A DNA stretch of 47,336 nt from Rhizoclosmatium globosum (GCA_002104985.1 MCGO01000256.1:1-47336), one strand, 5' to 3'. Positions 1 to 11,327 are shown, numbered from the stretch's first letter. The notes: generated from the letters alone by a model not told the origin. Numbers and translations are program-made.

Positions 1-780
1 TCAACGCTATGATTTCTGAACGATCGACCGAGTTTGAAGTAGTTTACAAAACTACTTGTGGGCACGCAATATTGTTATCAGCGCAACAGAAAATTGAGAT
101 GATGGAAGCATTTATTCAAAACGCACGGCATTCTGGCCACAATTTATCGATGAACTACTTATCCTGCGATTTAGTTTTGACGGGAATGACAAGTGGAAAA
201 TCAGCGACTTGGATGAAGCGAACTATTCAAGCCAGCGAGAGCTTTTAGATACAGCTCATTCTCAAACAGTGCCTTTAATAGACTACCTGGCAGAGCGTGT
301 CGAATCCATCATGTCAGGAGATACTCTTCCTCCGCAGTTGAATATAAACTAGCACAAGCTTTGGATGTATACCACGCTATGCTTTATGGCAAACCCGAGC
401 TTAAAAACTGCATTGCAAGACTCAAGGATGGAGAAAAATGCATTTCCATCGACAAACAGTTGAATTACTGTTTCTTGAAGCAACTTCATTGTTCACTGAG
501 CTTGATCAATCTCCTGACAAGCAAAAACCCACTTTAGAAGCTGAAATTAACTCCATCATAAATGAGATTCAGCTATATACGTCTCAAGGATTCAAAGACC
601 TTTCGGAAAACGGGATTTGATTTTGGCCGAACGTGCAAGAATTGGAAGAATACTGTGGAGGCCATCAAGTACTATGAATCCGCCATTGAGGAGTTTAAGT
701 CGACTGGATCTCTGCTGTTCGAAGCATTTGCCTTGGAAAAAGTTCGCCTTGTTTTGGCACAATTCTGGTATGAAGAAACT
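1..780 (+). pseudogene. Frame-broken relic of a TPR/AAA-type signalling protein, upstream of the GAF-PDE gene
   Basis: The region encodes pieces resembling the helical (TPR-like) segment that precedes the GAF domain in large protein kinase-AAA ATPase-GAF-histidine kinase proteins, but no frame stays open. A piece from about 9 to 194 continues in another frame from 194 to a stop at 350-352. A third piece runs from about 438 to 600. A short piece around 617-650 is in the frame of the downstream GAF gene, the piece at about 646-775 (including an AIKYYESAIEEF stretch) is in yet another, and the downstream frame resumes from about 770. No GT-AG intron reconciles the switches. It may be a decayed 5' part of the next gene or indel errors near a sequence edge. 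The upstream kinase/ATPase part, if present, lies outside the window. Assignment to the family is by recognition only. Confidence 0.5.
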
Positions 781-3646
781 TGCCAAGATGTGCTTTATCG
801 AATCTGCTCATAAGTGGAGTGATTATGGATCAAATGGAAAGCGAAGCCAAGTCGTAACCAGATTTAGGTCGCTGTATGGTCCAGCTGACCAACAGGAATT
901 GGACAGTAGCTTTAAGGTTGTCAGTAAAACCGTGGTGACAGAACCTTCTTTCGCATTCAATGTCACTAAAAAAGGGACAATGTCGCCATCTGGATCTTCA
1001 AACAATAGTCGAAGTTTCTGTCACTCGTCTCGTTTTGGAGATTCTCAAACAACAAATGGGAATGTTAATTTGGACGTTGATGCAACTACAGCTTTGAAAG
1101 TAGCTCAAAGTATTCGGGAAGAAACTTCATTGGATTCATTGCTCAGAAAAATTATGAAATACGTTATGGTTAATACCGGGGCAACCAAGGGAGCGTTGAT
1201 TTTGAGCGACTCATCTCGTTTAATGATCGAAGCGATTGCTGAATTCAATGACAGCAAGGAAGTTATTGAAGTTCTTCAAAGTCATCCAATAACTTGTCAA
1301 ATTCCTGGATTCCGCCTGCCACTAAGTGTCATATACTATGCTTTTCGAACACGCAAATCAATCGTCTTAACTGATCCATTGAATGATCCAACTCATGGTG
1401 GAGATGTTTATATCACCGAATTTAATCCTCAAAGTATGCTTTGTTGTCCCATCATAAACCAGTCAACCGTCACTGGAGTCGTATACCTCGAAAATAAGTT
1501 GCAAGGAGCTGCTTTTACTCCGAAACGGATTGAAGTGATTCAGTCATTGATGCCAACAGCATCCGTTTATATCAAAAATGCAAAACTGACCAAGACTAAC
1601 TGCGAGCTGACGGAAGCATTGAAAGATTCTGGTAACGCATATAATGCACCCAAATACAAAATTGATGCCCCAGTACAACGCGCGATTGATATTCTTCAAA
1701 CCTTGAAGGGTAGAATGGTTGCTCAAAACGACCCAGCAGTTAGACAGATTGATTTTATCATGATGTCTTTGACTTCATCAGATTTGTTCACATCGTCCAT
1801 CGATGAAATCAATGACGAACATGGACGAGGGATTGATCAAGATACTAAAAATTGGATTGAGAATTCACTTTTGCAGAAGGCCTCGAAGCCGTCTAAACTT
1901 CAAGATAATGACGGTGATGCCATGTTTGTGGTTGGAAACCGTCGTCCCACTATCATCAGTTCCTACGACGAAGGCCCTAGGGATGCTCATCTTGCAAGCT
2001 CTAACTCGCCACGTACTTCTCCCAACTTATCCCTTCAAAATCAAGAAGAGATTAATATCTTTTTGGAGAGTTCAATGGACTTTGAGTTTGACGTATTTAG
2101 GCTCGGCGAACTCACACATGGACAACCACTTTATTACTTGTCCATGCATTTGCTACAATACTACGGACTCATTGAACATTTCAATATTGACGTTGATGTT
2201 GCAAAGGCATTTTTCCGTGAGGTAGAAGCCAATTATCGAAATCTTTCCTACCACAACAGGTTTGGATTTCAAACTTTTCTACTTTTCTACTCGTGTTTTA
2301 ATATTATTCTCTAGCTATCATGCTGCTGATGTCCTTCAAACAGTAAATCTTTTGCTGCTATCCGACCCTCAAATGGCTCAAAACTTTACGAAGCTTGAAA
2401 TATTGGCAGCATGTATCGCTTCAGCAGTTCATGATGTCGATCATCCTGGAGTGAACAATAACTATCTCATTCAAAGCTCTCACCCTCTCGCCATTTTATA
2501 CAATGACTTATCTGTTCTTGAATACCATCATGCGAGCAAGGCATTTGAAATTATGCAAAAGCCTGGCACCAACATCTTTGCCAAATTCCCGAACGATCAA
2601 AAGCGTGAGATTCGAAAACAAATGATTAATATGGTCGTGGCGACAGGTGAACTTGAATGTTACGTGCTTTCGTAACTAACGTTGTTAATGGTTAAGATAT
2701 GTCTCAGCACTTTACTTACATCAACAAACTCAAGAGCAAAATATCTGCAGCTGCTTTGAAGCTACAAGAAGCTCCTGATAGGGCCTTGGTATTGGATATG
2801 GCTATAAAGTGCGCAGACTTGAACAATCCAGCAAAATCCCTAGAGGCTTGTAAGCTATGGGCATTCCGAATTATGGAAGAATTCTTCCAGCAGGTATGTC
2901 AATTATTCTAAAAAATCTGAACTGTAGCTAATCAAATTCAACAGGGTGACCGAGAACGATTGAATGGTCTCAACGTTTCCATGTTTATGGATCGCAAAGA
3001 AACGAATATACCAAAATGGTACGTATTTCAATTAAATATTCTTGGTCTCTAACTCAATACCAGCCAAATCGGGTTTATTGACATTCTTGTGACACCTTTG
3101 TTCGAGTCATGGTCGCAGTGTATTGCGACAGACTTCACAAGGTTATGCATGAAAAACATCGCACTGAATCGCTCGCACTGGGAATCTATTCTTGATAAAC
3201 CAGATGCTATTCCAACTTTCCACCCGCCTGATGCTCATATTCTTGAACAAGAGCTGTTTGCAACCACCGGGAGTCCAGCCACGCTTAAGAAAAAGTTAAT
3301 TTCTATGCAGAAAACGGGTGGAAGTGGTGATACATCTCCTGACACATTTCGTCAACGTGGTAAAGGCAACTCGCTGAATACGAAGGGAAAATCTCCTGTT
3401 GGCCCAACATCCAAAAATTTCCAAAAACCCTCATTACGATCAGAGCCGTCAAGACCGATACCAGAGGACGGAAGTCGCAATACGCTTTTCGCGAAGCCGG
3501 ACAACAAGCAGAGTGCTGTCACTCCTCGAATGGGAAGGCGAACTAGCGGCGTAGTAGAAATGATAAATCCAATTAAAGCTTCGGCTCTGGGGCGAAACTT
3601 GCCGGAACTTCCGAAATCTGATTCTTCAAGCGATGGGGCTCCTTAA
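617..3646 (+). CDS. GAF domain-containing 3',5'-cyclic nucleotide phosphodiesterase
   Basis: Class I phosphodiesterase that should hydrolyse cAMP and/or cGMP. Introns at 2260-2314, 2647-2696, 2894-2944 and 3019-3063 give 942 codons. Residues about 160-325 form a GAF domain of the type seen in multidomain histidine kinases. The catalytic HD domain spans about 490-860 and carries the metal and catalytic signatures HNSYHAADV (rebuilt across intron 1), HDVDHPG and CADLNNP, plus the QIGFI segment with the conserved nucleotide-binding Gln. The C-terminal tail is long, polar and probably disordered. The start is uncertain: 617 is simply the longest open frame, and its first ~50 codons overlap sequence whose recognisable coding lies in another frame. 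The gene converges on a cyclic-nucleotide-gated channel gene 116 bp away, so both probably act in the same pathway. Which nucleotide is preferred cannot be read from the sequence. Confidence 0.85.
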
Positions 3647-3762
3647 TTTTAATTACCTTGAATATCTAAATAAATAGTTTTTTATACGAAAAGCCCAACA
3701 ACAAAGTTTAGAGTATTTATTAACAGCGAGGAATGGTTCCAATCGGTTGAGAATGACTCGAA

Positions 3763-6720
3763 TTATTGTTGATTTTTCTCAGCTTCCAATCGTAACTTTG
3801 CGTCCTTCTCTTTCTGAATCTTAGCCATTCGTTCTTCAAATACCAGTTTAATTCTGAGTGCCATGTCTTCATACTAAGTTTCTCACGTTTAACGAGCTTC
3901 ATAATAATTACAACCAAAATGGGACTCTTACATCTTTCAAGATAGTTGAGAAATCCGCGCGGCCGAACGAATACAATATTGTATTCCCAGCAGCCATAAT
4001 TGTGGCAGTTCGTGGCATTTCACCCAGCAAAGCAACTTCTCCAAAAAAGGCTCCGTCTCGTAATTCGCCAACACGATTCCCGTTTACAATAATAGCTACG
4101 CACCCTTGTTGAATAAAATACATTTCATTTCCAACCTTAAAATATCGTTAAGTTTCAGGCAAAACTGGATTGGGAACCTCACCCATCCTTGGTCGAAAAT
4201 CAAGTCCCCTTTGATATAATATACAGGCCTTAGAACTTTCGCGATACGGGCCAAGAAGTGGGCATCGCGACCGTCACCAACTTCTCGATTTAAGAAAGGT
4301 ACTTTGGCAATCAAGTCCCTGCAGTTATGTACTGCAATTTCCTATGTGACAGTTAATAAATGCTAAATGAAGTTAAGCTACTCAACTTGTTTCAGCGATT
4401 CATTCATTTCATTCAGAATGGCATCTTCGTCAAAGTATTTCCCTTTATATTTCAGTTCATAGTACTGCCGTACTTTCACCTTGATGGGCTCACTTAGTTT
4501 TCGGTACGTCATGTATTCATGAACTTCGTCAATTTTCTCCTTGTATCGTCGACCTGAAGAATCCAAACCGAAACTGAATGAAGATATCGTACCGACAAGA
4601 ATAGCGTATAGCACAGCTCCAACTAAAGCGGCGACAATTGAAAATACTTGCTCAAAGGGATCCGACGGTCTGAAAGTGAGTTAGAAAAGACAACGGCGCC
4701 TTCAACAAATGCTCAACTGATATCCTGTTATGGGAAACGTGTTTGCAACAGCAGCAAAATACGCCCAAATGTATTGCTCCGTCATGGTAACATGCAGAAT
4801 TTCTTCAACAGCAATCCAACTAGCTGATTCAAAGCGCGTCAGCTTTCCAAACAAGAAAATGAAGCAGCCGTGTAAATGCAAGAAGGTGATCAACACTCCA
4901 CCAAGCATAAAAATACTCATGAAGCTTGACCCTACTTTAAAAGTCTTTTGTAATAAATGTGACAGAGTCACATAGATTGGATTCGTGTTGAATATTCGAA
5001 CAATATTGCACACATGGAGCAGGCGAATCAATAGTAAAGTGTCTGGGAAATTTATATGATTGATGAGAAGTGTGTCAAACGGGATGGTTCCTGCCAAGTC
5101 GAGTAGGAACGAGCTGGTGAGGTAGCGAAGTATATTGAGCTGCAAGAATGGCGAGAACGTCAATGTGACAAATTTTAGGAAAGTAGCAGTCCCAAATACG
5201 ATTGTCAACGCTTCTGAAATGGGCGTGGACTGGATGGATGTGTTGGAAAAAGAAGCAACCACAGGGATCTCAAAAAGAGCAAATAAATATACGACTAAAA
5301 AGTTTCAATAAGTTTTAAGGTTACAGTCACTACTTGAATACTTACAAGATAAGGCAAATTCCCATAAAACATTGAACCTTGACAAAGGATGGATTCCAAA
5401 ATGGAATTCCTCTTTTGTAGCTGTCGAACTTTTGGGTTGACTTTGCTTTGAATGATTTCCTCCAAAGTCTTGATAGACTGGATCTATAAGCAACCATTTG
5501 ACAAGTTTATACTTTTCGGGTTCTTTTTTCTTTTCGGGGACGGCTTGGGGCTCTGGAGCTTTAGTTTCTGAGTTCGGCAGTGGCGGAGGTTCGTTTTCAG
5601 AAGTATGCGTTGCAAGTGGTGACAAAATTACAGCATCTTGTGAAGTTCCGTTATCATGGTATGAAATTTGTGAGTCGATTTGAGGCATTTCTGGGACAAA
5701 GCCGTTAGTACACGAAAGGATTAATGCAAGATCCAAGGTTATACCTTCCGCGTCTGCTTTAAAGATATTTGGCATTGGATTTCGAAGAAATGAAGACCGT
5801 CGTCTAGAACTGTAGATAGACTTCTTTTCATCTTCCTCTGGCATATTTATTGCTGCAAAATAGTAAGTAAGACAGTATTCCTTTGAAGACGAATAAACTT
5901 ACTCATCGAATTCGGATCTGTGACCAAAAGACTTAATCGTTGTTTTCCTCCCTTCGGAGGCTCATAATTGGAAATATTTGAATCGCTCGATTTATCTTAA
6001 AGATAGGGAGCATGTAAGAGTGTTATAAAACTTGATGATGTAATCTCACTTCGAACGTCAACGTCTTGATCTCCCAAGATTCCTGCAGCAAATGAGCTTC
6101 TCCGTTTTTTGTCTCTATCGCTGAACTTGCTAGAGCTATCGAACGTTCGCACTTTGGGTTTGGCGAGTGAAACTGTGTAATGACAAATTGAATCAAGATA
6201 TTGAATGAACCTATTACTAATTACCTTGAGATGCCAAACTGTCTTTCGAAGTCCCCAACACCAGTCCCTTTTTCTCCCTATATTTCAGGGCCATACTCTC
6301 AATAGACTCCGAAATGGACATGTTTGACAACTTCATCAACGCCGAAGTTCCCCTCCACTGACCATGCCCATATCCATGTGAAAGTGAAGTATTACTGCTA
6401 TGTTTTGTCATTTGCATATACGTGGCCGTCTGATCGCTTGTTATTATCGTTCCAGGCTTCACGCGATCAATATATTTCGTCAGATTGATTTGTAAGCCCT
6501 TTAAATGTTGTTGTTGCCCTTGAAGTTGTCCATCAAACGCGGCGAGTTGTTTAAGACAGTCTTCAAATGTGATTTGGTCCAGTGGGTTGGGTGCAGTTGT
6601 GAGGAACGAGGGTCGCCGAGAAGCTGCGCCGATGGCTGGGCGTGGAGGTTGCGAGGGACTACTGCTTTCTCCTTCCATTTTTGTTGTATTATGATCAGAG
6701 TTTGGCTCAGTTGGTATCAA
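3763..6720 (-). CDS. Cyclic-nucleotide-gated / HCN-like cation channel
   Basis: Voltage-gated-type channel subunit with a C-terminal cyclic nucleotide-binding domain, about 850 aa. Exons (minus): 6720-6225, 6172-6050, 5995-5903, 5852-5346, 5294-4718, 4669-4387, 4341-4183, 4135-3932, 3873-3763. A further 54-bp in-frame intron at 5744-5691 is likely (GT, TACTAAC branch site, AG). The N-terminal ~400 residues are Ser/Pro-rich and cytosolic. Transmembrane helices and pore lie at about 407-640, then a C-linker (KYREKIDEVHEYM-like), then the cNBD at about 700-815 with the phosphate-binding cassette GELRDGAFFGEVALL and the PRTATI strand, then a charged coiled tail. The selectivity filter reads TGYQ rather than GYG and is split by intron 4717-4670. 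The start could also be the ATG 42 bp downstream. The gene is convergent with the phosphodiesterase gene. Confidence 0.88.
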
Positions 6721-7036
6721 GATGGGTTGGATGGATAACTACTTTTCGCAACACGTAAATCCGGCAATCTCTTATGAAGCAGAAAAAATCTGAGCAAAGT
6801 GATAGAATATACCAGTAATATTACTATTTTACTTCAATAATCGCATGGATCTCGTGGATATTGATGGTGGTCTCTGTTCCACACCATTCCCTTCCATAGT
6901 TCCTTTCTCAACAAATAATGGCGCGAACAGTTTCTCTCATTGAAAAAAACCACTTATTTATATACCATTTCTTCAAAGTGATCTATTCTTCAATTCCATC
7001 TCGTTTGCCCACTAAACTTCACGTAAATCGCAAAGA
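6721..7036. promoter_or_regulatory. Divergent promoter between the channel and SCAMP genes, with TATA-like box
   Basis: This 316-bp AT-rich gap separates the start codons of the channel (minus) and SCAMP (plus) genes and must hold both promoters. A TATA-like stretch TTATTTATATA at 6954-6964 lies about 73 bp upstream of the SCAMP ATG. No coding signal is visible here. Confidence 0.4.
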
Positions 7037-8036
7037 ATGGCAGACCCAACCCCTTCCACCAACACCTCCCTAATGAAACCCAGCCCCTCTTGGATCCCCA
7101 CCTTCTTCTCCTCCTCCCCAAAACCCGAACCAAAATCCTCAATGCCCCAAGAAGAAGACGAAATCGCGTTAGTCGCCGCTGCCAACGAAGAAGCATCATC
7201 ATCTTCAGCCGCACCACCACCCATCTCCGCTGCAGCCCTCGCAAAAGAAGAAGCCCTCCGAAAAAAGGAAGCTGAACTCCTCGCCCGCGAACGCCAACTC
7301 GCCGCCGCCGAGCAACAACAACGCGCCAAACCACAGCAACAACAGTACGTTGATAGAACGCCAAACTTTCCTTGGATCTGGCCTGTCATGTTCCATAATA
7401 TTGCGTTGGATATTCCGGCAAAGAACCAGTGGAATATGTTGTGGATGTATCGAAGTTGGTTATTCATGGGTGTGTGCTTGTTTGTAAACTGTGTTGCGGC
7501 GTTGACGGTCATGTTGTCGCATCCGACGGGGGTCACAACTGCTGCAAGGGACTTTGGGGTTTCAGTTACGTATTGGATTGGTGTTCTTGTGGCGAGTTTC
7601 TATCTTTGGTATAGGCCAGTGTATAACGCGTATTTGAGGGAATCGTCAATGTACTTCAACTTTTACTTCTTCTTTGGGGCGTGGCATATGTGAGTTCTGC
7701 GTTTTTGTTATTTGAGATTTCTGATTTCCGAGGAACATTAGTGTGTTTGATTTTTACATGTTCCTGGGTATTCCAGGATCTGGATCTGCGGGAATAATTT
7801 ACGCAATGTCACTGTTGACTGATGATGCGTCCAAGATCGCAGGAGGTGTTTTGTGCTCGATAAGCTCGTTCCTTTGGCTTGTGACTGGACTTTGGAGCTT
7901 TTATATGTATCGAGTTACTCATAGACACTACCGTTCCCAAGGATTGACGTCAGAAGCGGCGCAGCAGGAGGCATTGACTGGTGTCGCCAAAACAGGTGTG
8001 TTACAAACTTTGGTAAAGAGTGCTGCTATGGGATAG
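7037..8036 (+). CDS. Secretory carrier-associated membrane protein (SCAMP)
   Basis: SCAMPs are four-pass proteins of recycling vesicles, Golgi and plasma membrane that act in endo- and exocytosis. Two exons (7037-7689 and 7742-8036, intron 7690-7741) encode 315 aa. The N-terminal ~100 residues are Pro/Ser-rich, followed by an Ala/Glu/Arg-rich coiled coil (KEEALRKKEAELLARE) typical of the family. The conserved NFPWIWPVMFHNI-like entry then leads into four hydrophobic helices. The cytosolic segment between helices 2 and 3, LWYRPVYNAYLRES, matches the family E-peptide (CWFRPLYKAFR-like). The C-terminus is short and cytosolic. The length matches metazoan and plant SCAMPs. The gene ends 119 bp from the convergent proteasome gene. 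Confidence 0.9.
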
Positions 8037-8155
8037 AATCTCAATAATTAAGTTATGCTTTGGCGCAAGATTGGAAATTTTAGAAGTTTTACAGAGTTTG
8101 TTCTTTATGAAATAGAAAAAACATTAAGAAACCAGAGTTTCCTCCTGTCTCCAGT

Positions 8156-9034
8156 TTAATCCTTCTTCAAGTCATGCTTCTGTACAGTCACTCCGTCCTT
8201 GGTAATGATAAAGATTTCAACAAAGTCACCAGTGTAGATATCACGTTCTGTGGCTCCGTTGAAAGCATCCTTCACAATCTTGAGGACTTGGTCCAAAGGC
8301 AGCAAGTGGTGTTCCACATTTGATTGATGTTTGTGACCGATCTGAGATGGAGGGTTCAAACTTTTTGAATCCATAGAGCATCAGAAAATACCTGGTTGTC
8401 CAAGAATGGTTGAATCAAGTGACCAGCACTTCCCGAACAAGACCAGTGCTGCTTCTCAAAGTTTCCAACAGGGTCATAACTAAAGACACAGCCCTTTCCA
8501 TTCTCATCGAGACCACCAAGTGTGTTCCAGACATAGTAAGGGAAGAAACGTTTCGAGTACAGGATAGTAGAGAGCATTTGAGCGAGAGCAGGAGCCGACA
8601 TTTGTTTTTCGTGTTTGTGGACGTACCACTAGTAATTAGCCATGAAAACATTGTTAGTATAAACGCGTTTCGTCAGTGCCCTGAACATCAAAAACGACTC
8701 CCAAACACGCACATCCAAGTTCTGACCAATTCGCTTCACGAGTGCGACACCGTCTGCGTGCATTCCACCCGTTGCGAGTACAGCATTGTTTTTGAGGTGG
8801 TAAACCTTTGGCGAGTAACGCGCGTTGATGAGGTAGCCCTCGGACTGGCGCGTGTCTCCGGCGACGACGCAAAAGTCTTCACCGGCGATGGCGAGAGTTG
8901 TTCTGCGAGAAAGAGTGAAGGTGAGTTGGTTTGGAGTGGGTTACGAGAGTGTTGTAGAGGGAACCAGAGTAAGTGAGTACGCACCCTCCGTTGTCCGTGT
9001 ATGGCGAGAAGCGGTGTTCAATGTTTCCTCCCAT
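8156..9034 (-). CDS. PRE7: 20S proteasome subunit beta type-1 (beta-6)
   Basis: Non-catalytic beta-6 subunit of the 20S proteasome core. Exons 9034-8985, 8902-8713, 8628-8392 and 8341-8156 give 220 aa. The N-terminus RFSPYTDNGGTTLAIAGEDF-like, the central LYSKRFFPYYVWN and GLDENGKGCVFSYDPVG segments, FLDNQ, and the C-terminal ATERDIYTGD with the final LKKD are all family signatures of PSMB1/Pre7. The first two introns (82 and 84 bp) are longer than most here and use GTGCGT donors. The second joins LD to WYVHKHEKQMS, which aligns with the yeast Pre7 WYHFDHNDKKLS region. The propeptide is very short, as usual in beta-6. No catalytic N-terminal Thr is expected. Confidence 0.93.
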
Positions 9035-9439
9035 TTTAATTGGTTGTTGTTTGGTGGTGGTGCGGCTGGTGATGCGGGCGGAGAAGGTTAGTTGGTTGTT
9101 TGTTGGTGCTGGGAGGGCGACGCGGCTCAACGTACTTTTTTTGTTGGTTGCATTCATTCGGAAAACTAGACAAATTAAAAAAAGAAATGAATAGGAATAG
9201 AATTCAATAATTAAAGAGTCAAGCATAGGAGTAGACATCGCTAATATGTAGTTAAAGTTAAGCTAGGTTGATGACAACAACAAGACCATACGATACAGCC
9301 AATCGTATTAAACGTATAATGTGTGATAAAATTAGGTACCGACTGAATCAGATTTATATGCTTTAGTTCAATTAAGAATAGCTGTTACTTTTTCTTCTTC
9401 TCCATTGCCTTTCTTTGTTCTTGACACCAAACTGGATCA
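9035..9439. other. Intergenic region between the divergent proteasome and mitochondrial-protein genes
   Basis: A 405-bp gap without a convincing gene. It must contain both promoters, since the proteasome gene reads left and the next gene right. I see no repeat or clear TATA box that I would defend. Confidence 0.4.
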
Positions 9440-11327
9440 ATGCACTTGCCCCAGCGCATTCGACTTGGCCTTGGATTTGGACAGCAACCGCGGCGGCTGT
9501 TCAGCAGCAACAGCAACAACGAAGCATCAACGAACCACCGGATCGAGGTCCCGTGGCTCGTTGGAAGCGCACCATCGGCCTCGCTCGGAGTGAACCTTCG
9601 AACGGCCGTGTCGCCGCATGCACCGCAGTCCTTGTCGCTGTGGGGCGCGCTTAAACTGAGAAACTACGAGCAGATGGGTCGGGACTTTGCGACAAAACAC
9701 TTGAAGGTGGGCTGCCTTCAAGGGCGAACACACACACACACATCACATTAGTAACCTGCTCTCAACCAAGGACTACGACTTCAACACCCAATTCAAGATC
9801 GATGCTGCTCGATCAGCTTCCGCTTTCATCGCAGCCCTTGACGGCCTGGGCTCTCCCGTTCCCGACGACCGCGACGATGCCGAATCCCTCCTTGCCCACA
9901 TCTGCGCTCCCTCTCTTGCCGCAAAGTACATTGCCTCAACAAAACAATTAGACGCCTTGAACCTTCGAGCAAACTTCAAACTCATCCCCAAATCCTCCTC
10001 CTCATCACAATCACAATCAACTTCAACGTCAACATCTTCCTCTATAATCCCTTCAACCACATCAACGGCAATCGACCTCCCAAAATCACCTTCCTCAAAA
10101 GCTCTCCTCGCATCAGACCCGCGTTTCGCTTCCCTCCCTCCAATCCCATCCCACATCTCTTCATGGCACTGGATCTTTGGTCCCTGCCCTCCCCCGCCTG
10201 ACCACTTGTACCAACACTGGCTCAACTTTTACACTCTCGTGATTCCTCAAGATGTTTCTACGCTGATGGAGTACCATGAACTCAAGGATATCAAGAACCG
10301 TGCTATTGATGAAGGCATTTTTGTGAGAATCTATGTTTCGTTTGATGTCAATGTTGCCGTTACTCTGTCTGATGTTCGCACCGGTATTCCTGTTTATAAG
10401 GATGTGAGGAAGGGTTTTGATTTGCAGGTAATTCTATTTTTTGTGAGGCTTTTTGATTGAGTGAGGAACCAAGTGAAGGAGCTTTCAAGTTGCAAAGGAG
10501 CCCAATAGCGAGCATTTAAATGCCTGTGAGTTTCGAAAGAGACGATTAGCGAGCGAAGCGAGCATTAAATGCTTGTGAGCGTGGCTTGAGCGTGGCTGAG
10601 GCCTTGATTGAGCGAGGAACGAGCGGAGGATATTTCAAGTTGCAAAAGAGCCGAATAGCGAGCGAAGCGAGCATTGAAATGCCTGTGAGTTTCGGAAGGG
10701 ACGATCAGCGAGCGAAGCGAGCATTAAATGCTTGTGCTGAGGCCTTGATTGAGCGAGGAACCAAGTGAAGGAGATTTCAAGTTGCAAAGGAGCGGAATAG
10801 CGAGCGAAGCGAGCATTAGGTGTTTTGTGAGCGTGGCTGAGGCCTTGATTGGGCGAGGAACGAGCGAAGGATATTAACCCTAAGAGCGAAGCAAGAATTG
10901 AAATTCCCGTGAGCGTAGTGTAGCAGGTGATCAAGATTTCATGTTTTGAAAGAGCCGAATAGAGAGCGAAGCGAGCATTGAAATGCCTGTGAGCGTAGCG
11001 ACGCGTAGCGAATATTCAGTCGTATGGCTGGTGATTAAGGACGATGTGGTGATCGGTTAGCTGTTCAAAGACCGCAAGGCTAAATTTTATCGCAATCTGT
11101 ATTAGGTGACGAGTCCACATTATACCCCTTGGGATGAAGTACTGGAACCGTTTGCGCCGGGTGCCGGAGTTGAGATGGGCCAAGGTAGTTTCTGGAAGCC
11201 AAACCAACGAACTGAAGAATGGCGGTTGAAGTGGGATTGGAGGGTCTGTGATGTAGATTATTTGACCTATGTTCCCGTTGGACATAGTGTGAATTTGTGG
11301 GGTGGCGGTGGTGGATCAAAACAATAA
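9440..11327 (+). CDS. Predicted mitochondrial protein of unknown function
   Basis: Three exons: 9440-9706, 9771-10427 and 11106-11327, total 381 aa in one frame. The first intron (9707-9770) must use the acceptor CAACCAAG. The earlier ATTAG at 9751 would throw the frame out. The N-terminus (MHLPQRIRLGLGFGQQPRRLFSS) is a clear matrix-targeting presequence, Arg-rich without acidic residues. A helical segment rich in Ala follows, then a Ser/Thr low-complexity linker near residues 170-195, then a beta-rich C-terminal part (VRIYVSFDVNVAVTLSD, WRLKWDWRVCDVDYL). That order of helices followed by a strand-rich NTF2-like end is reminiscent of Tim44/mL45/Mba1-type domains, but I do not recognise the family and this is a guess. 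The second intron is 678 bp and repeat-filled. Confidence 0.6.
10428..11105 (+). other. Unusually long repeat-filled intron (678 bp)
   Basis: Donor GTAATT after a CAG codon at 10427 and acceptor TATTAG before GTG ACG at 11106 are both in phase 0, and the flanking exons join without a frame change. Other introns in the window are about 42-141 bp. The body is occupied by the degenerate repeat array listed separately. Confidence 0.7.
10446..11015 (+). repeat. Degenerate tandem repeat with GAGCGAAGCGAGC core
   Basis: About four to five diverged units of roughly 110-150 bp. Each contains most of a series: TTGATTGAGCGAGGAAC, GAAGGA-ATTTCAAGTTGCAAA-GAGC, GAATAGCGAGCGAAGCGAGC, ATTGAAATGCCTGTGAG. The short core GCGAGCGAAGCGAGC occurs in most units and is partly self-complementary. 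Units vary by small indels, so this is an ageing minisatellite or nested short element rather than a fresh duplication. It lies wholly inside the long intron and shows no open reading frame of its own that looks coding. Confidence 0.75.

Noticed and set aside
9405..9654. Alternative open frames overlapping the mitochondrial presequence
   Set aside because: They are compositional shadows. Only the frame from 9440 gives a targeting sequence and splices on into the conserved exons.
9707..9770. One-base frame mismatch between exons 1 and 2 of the mitochondrial protein gene
   Set aside because: It arises only if the acceptor at 9751 is used. The acceptor at 9770 gives a phase-0 junction.
10446..11015. 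Repeat array resembling a CRISPR or a coding repeat protein
   Set aside because: Units are degenerate and unevenly spaced with no unique spacers, the genome is eukaryotic, and the short open frames across it follow the repeat rather than any protein pattern.
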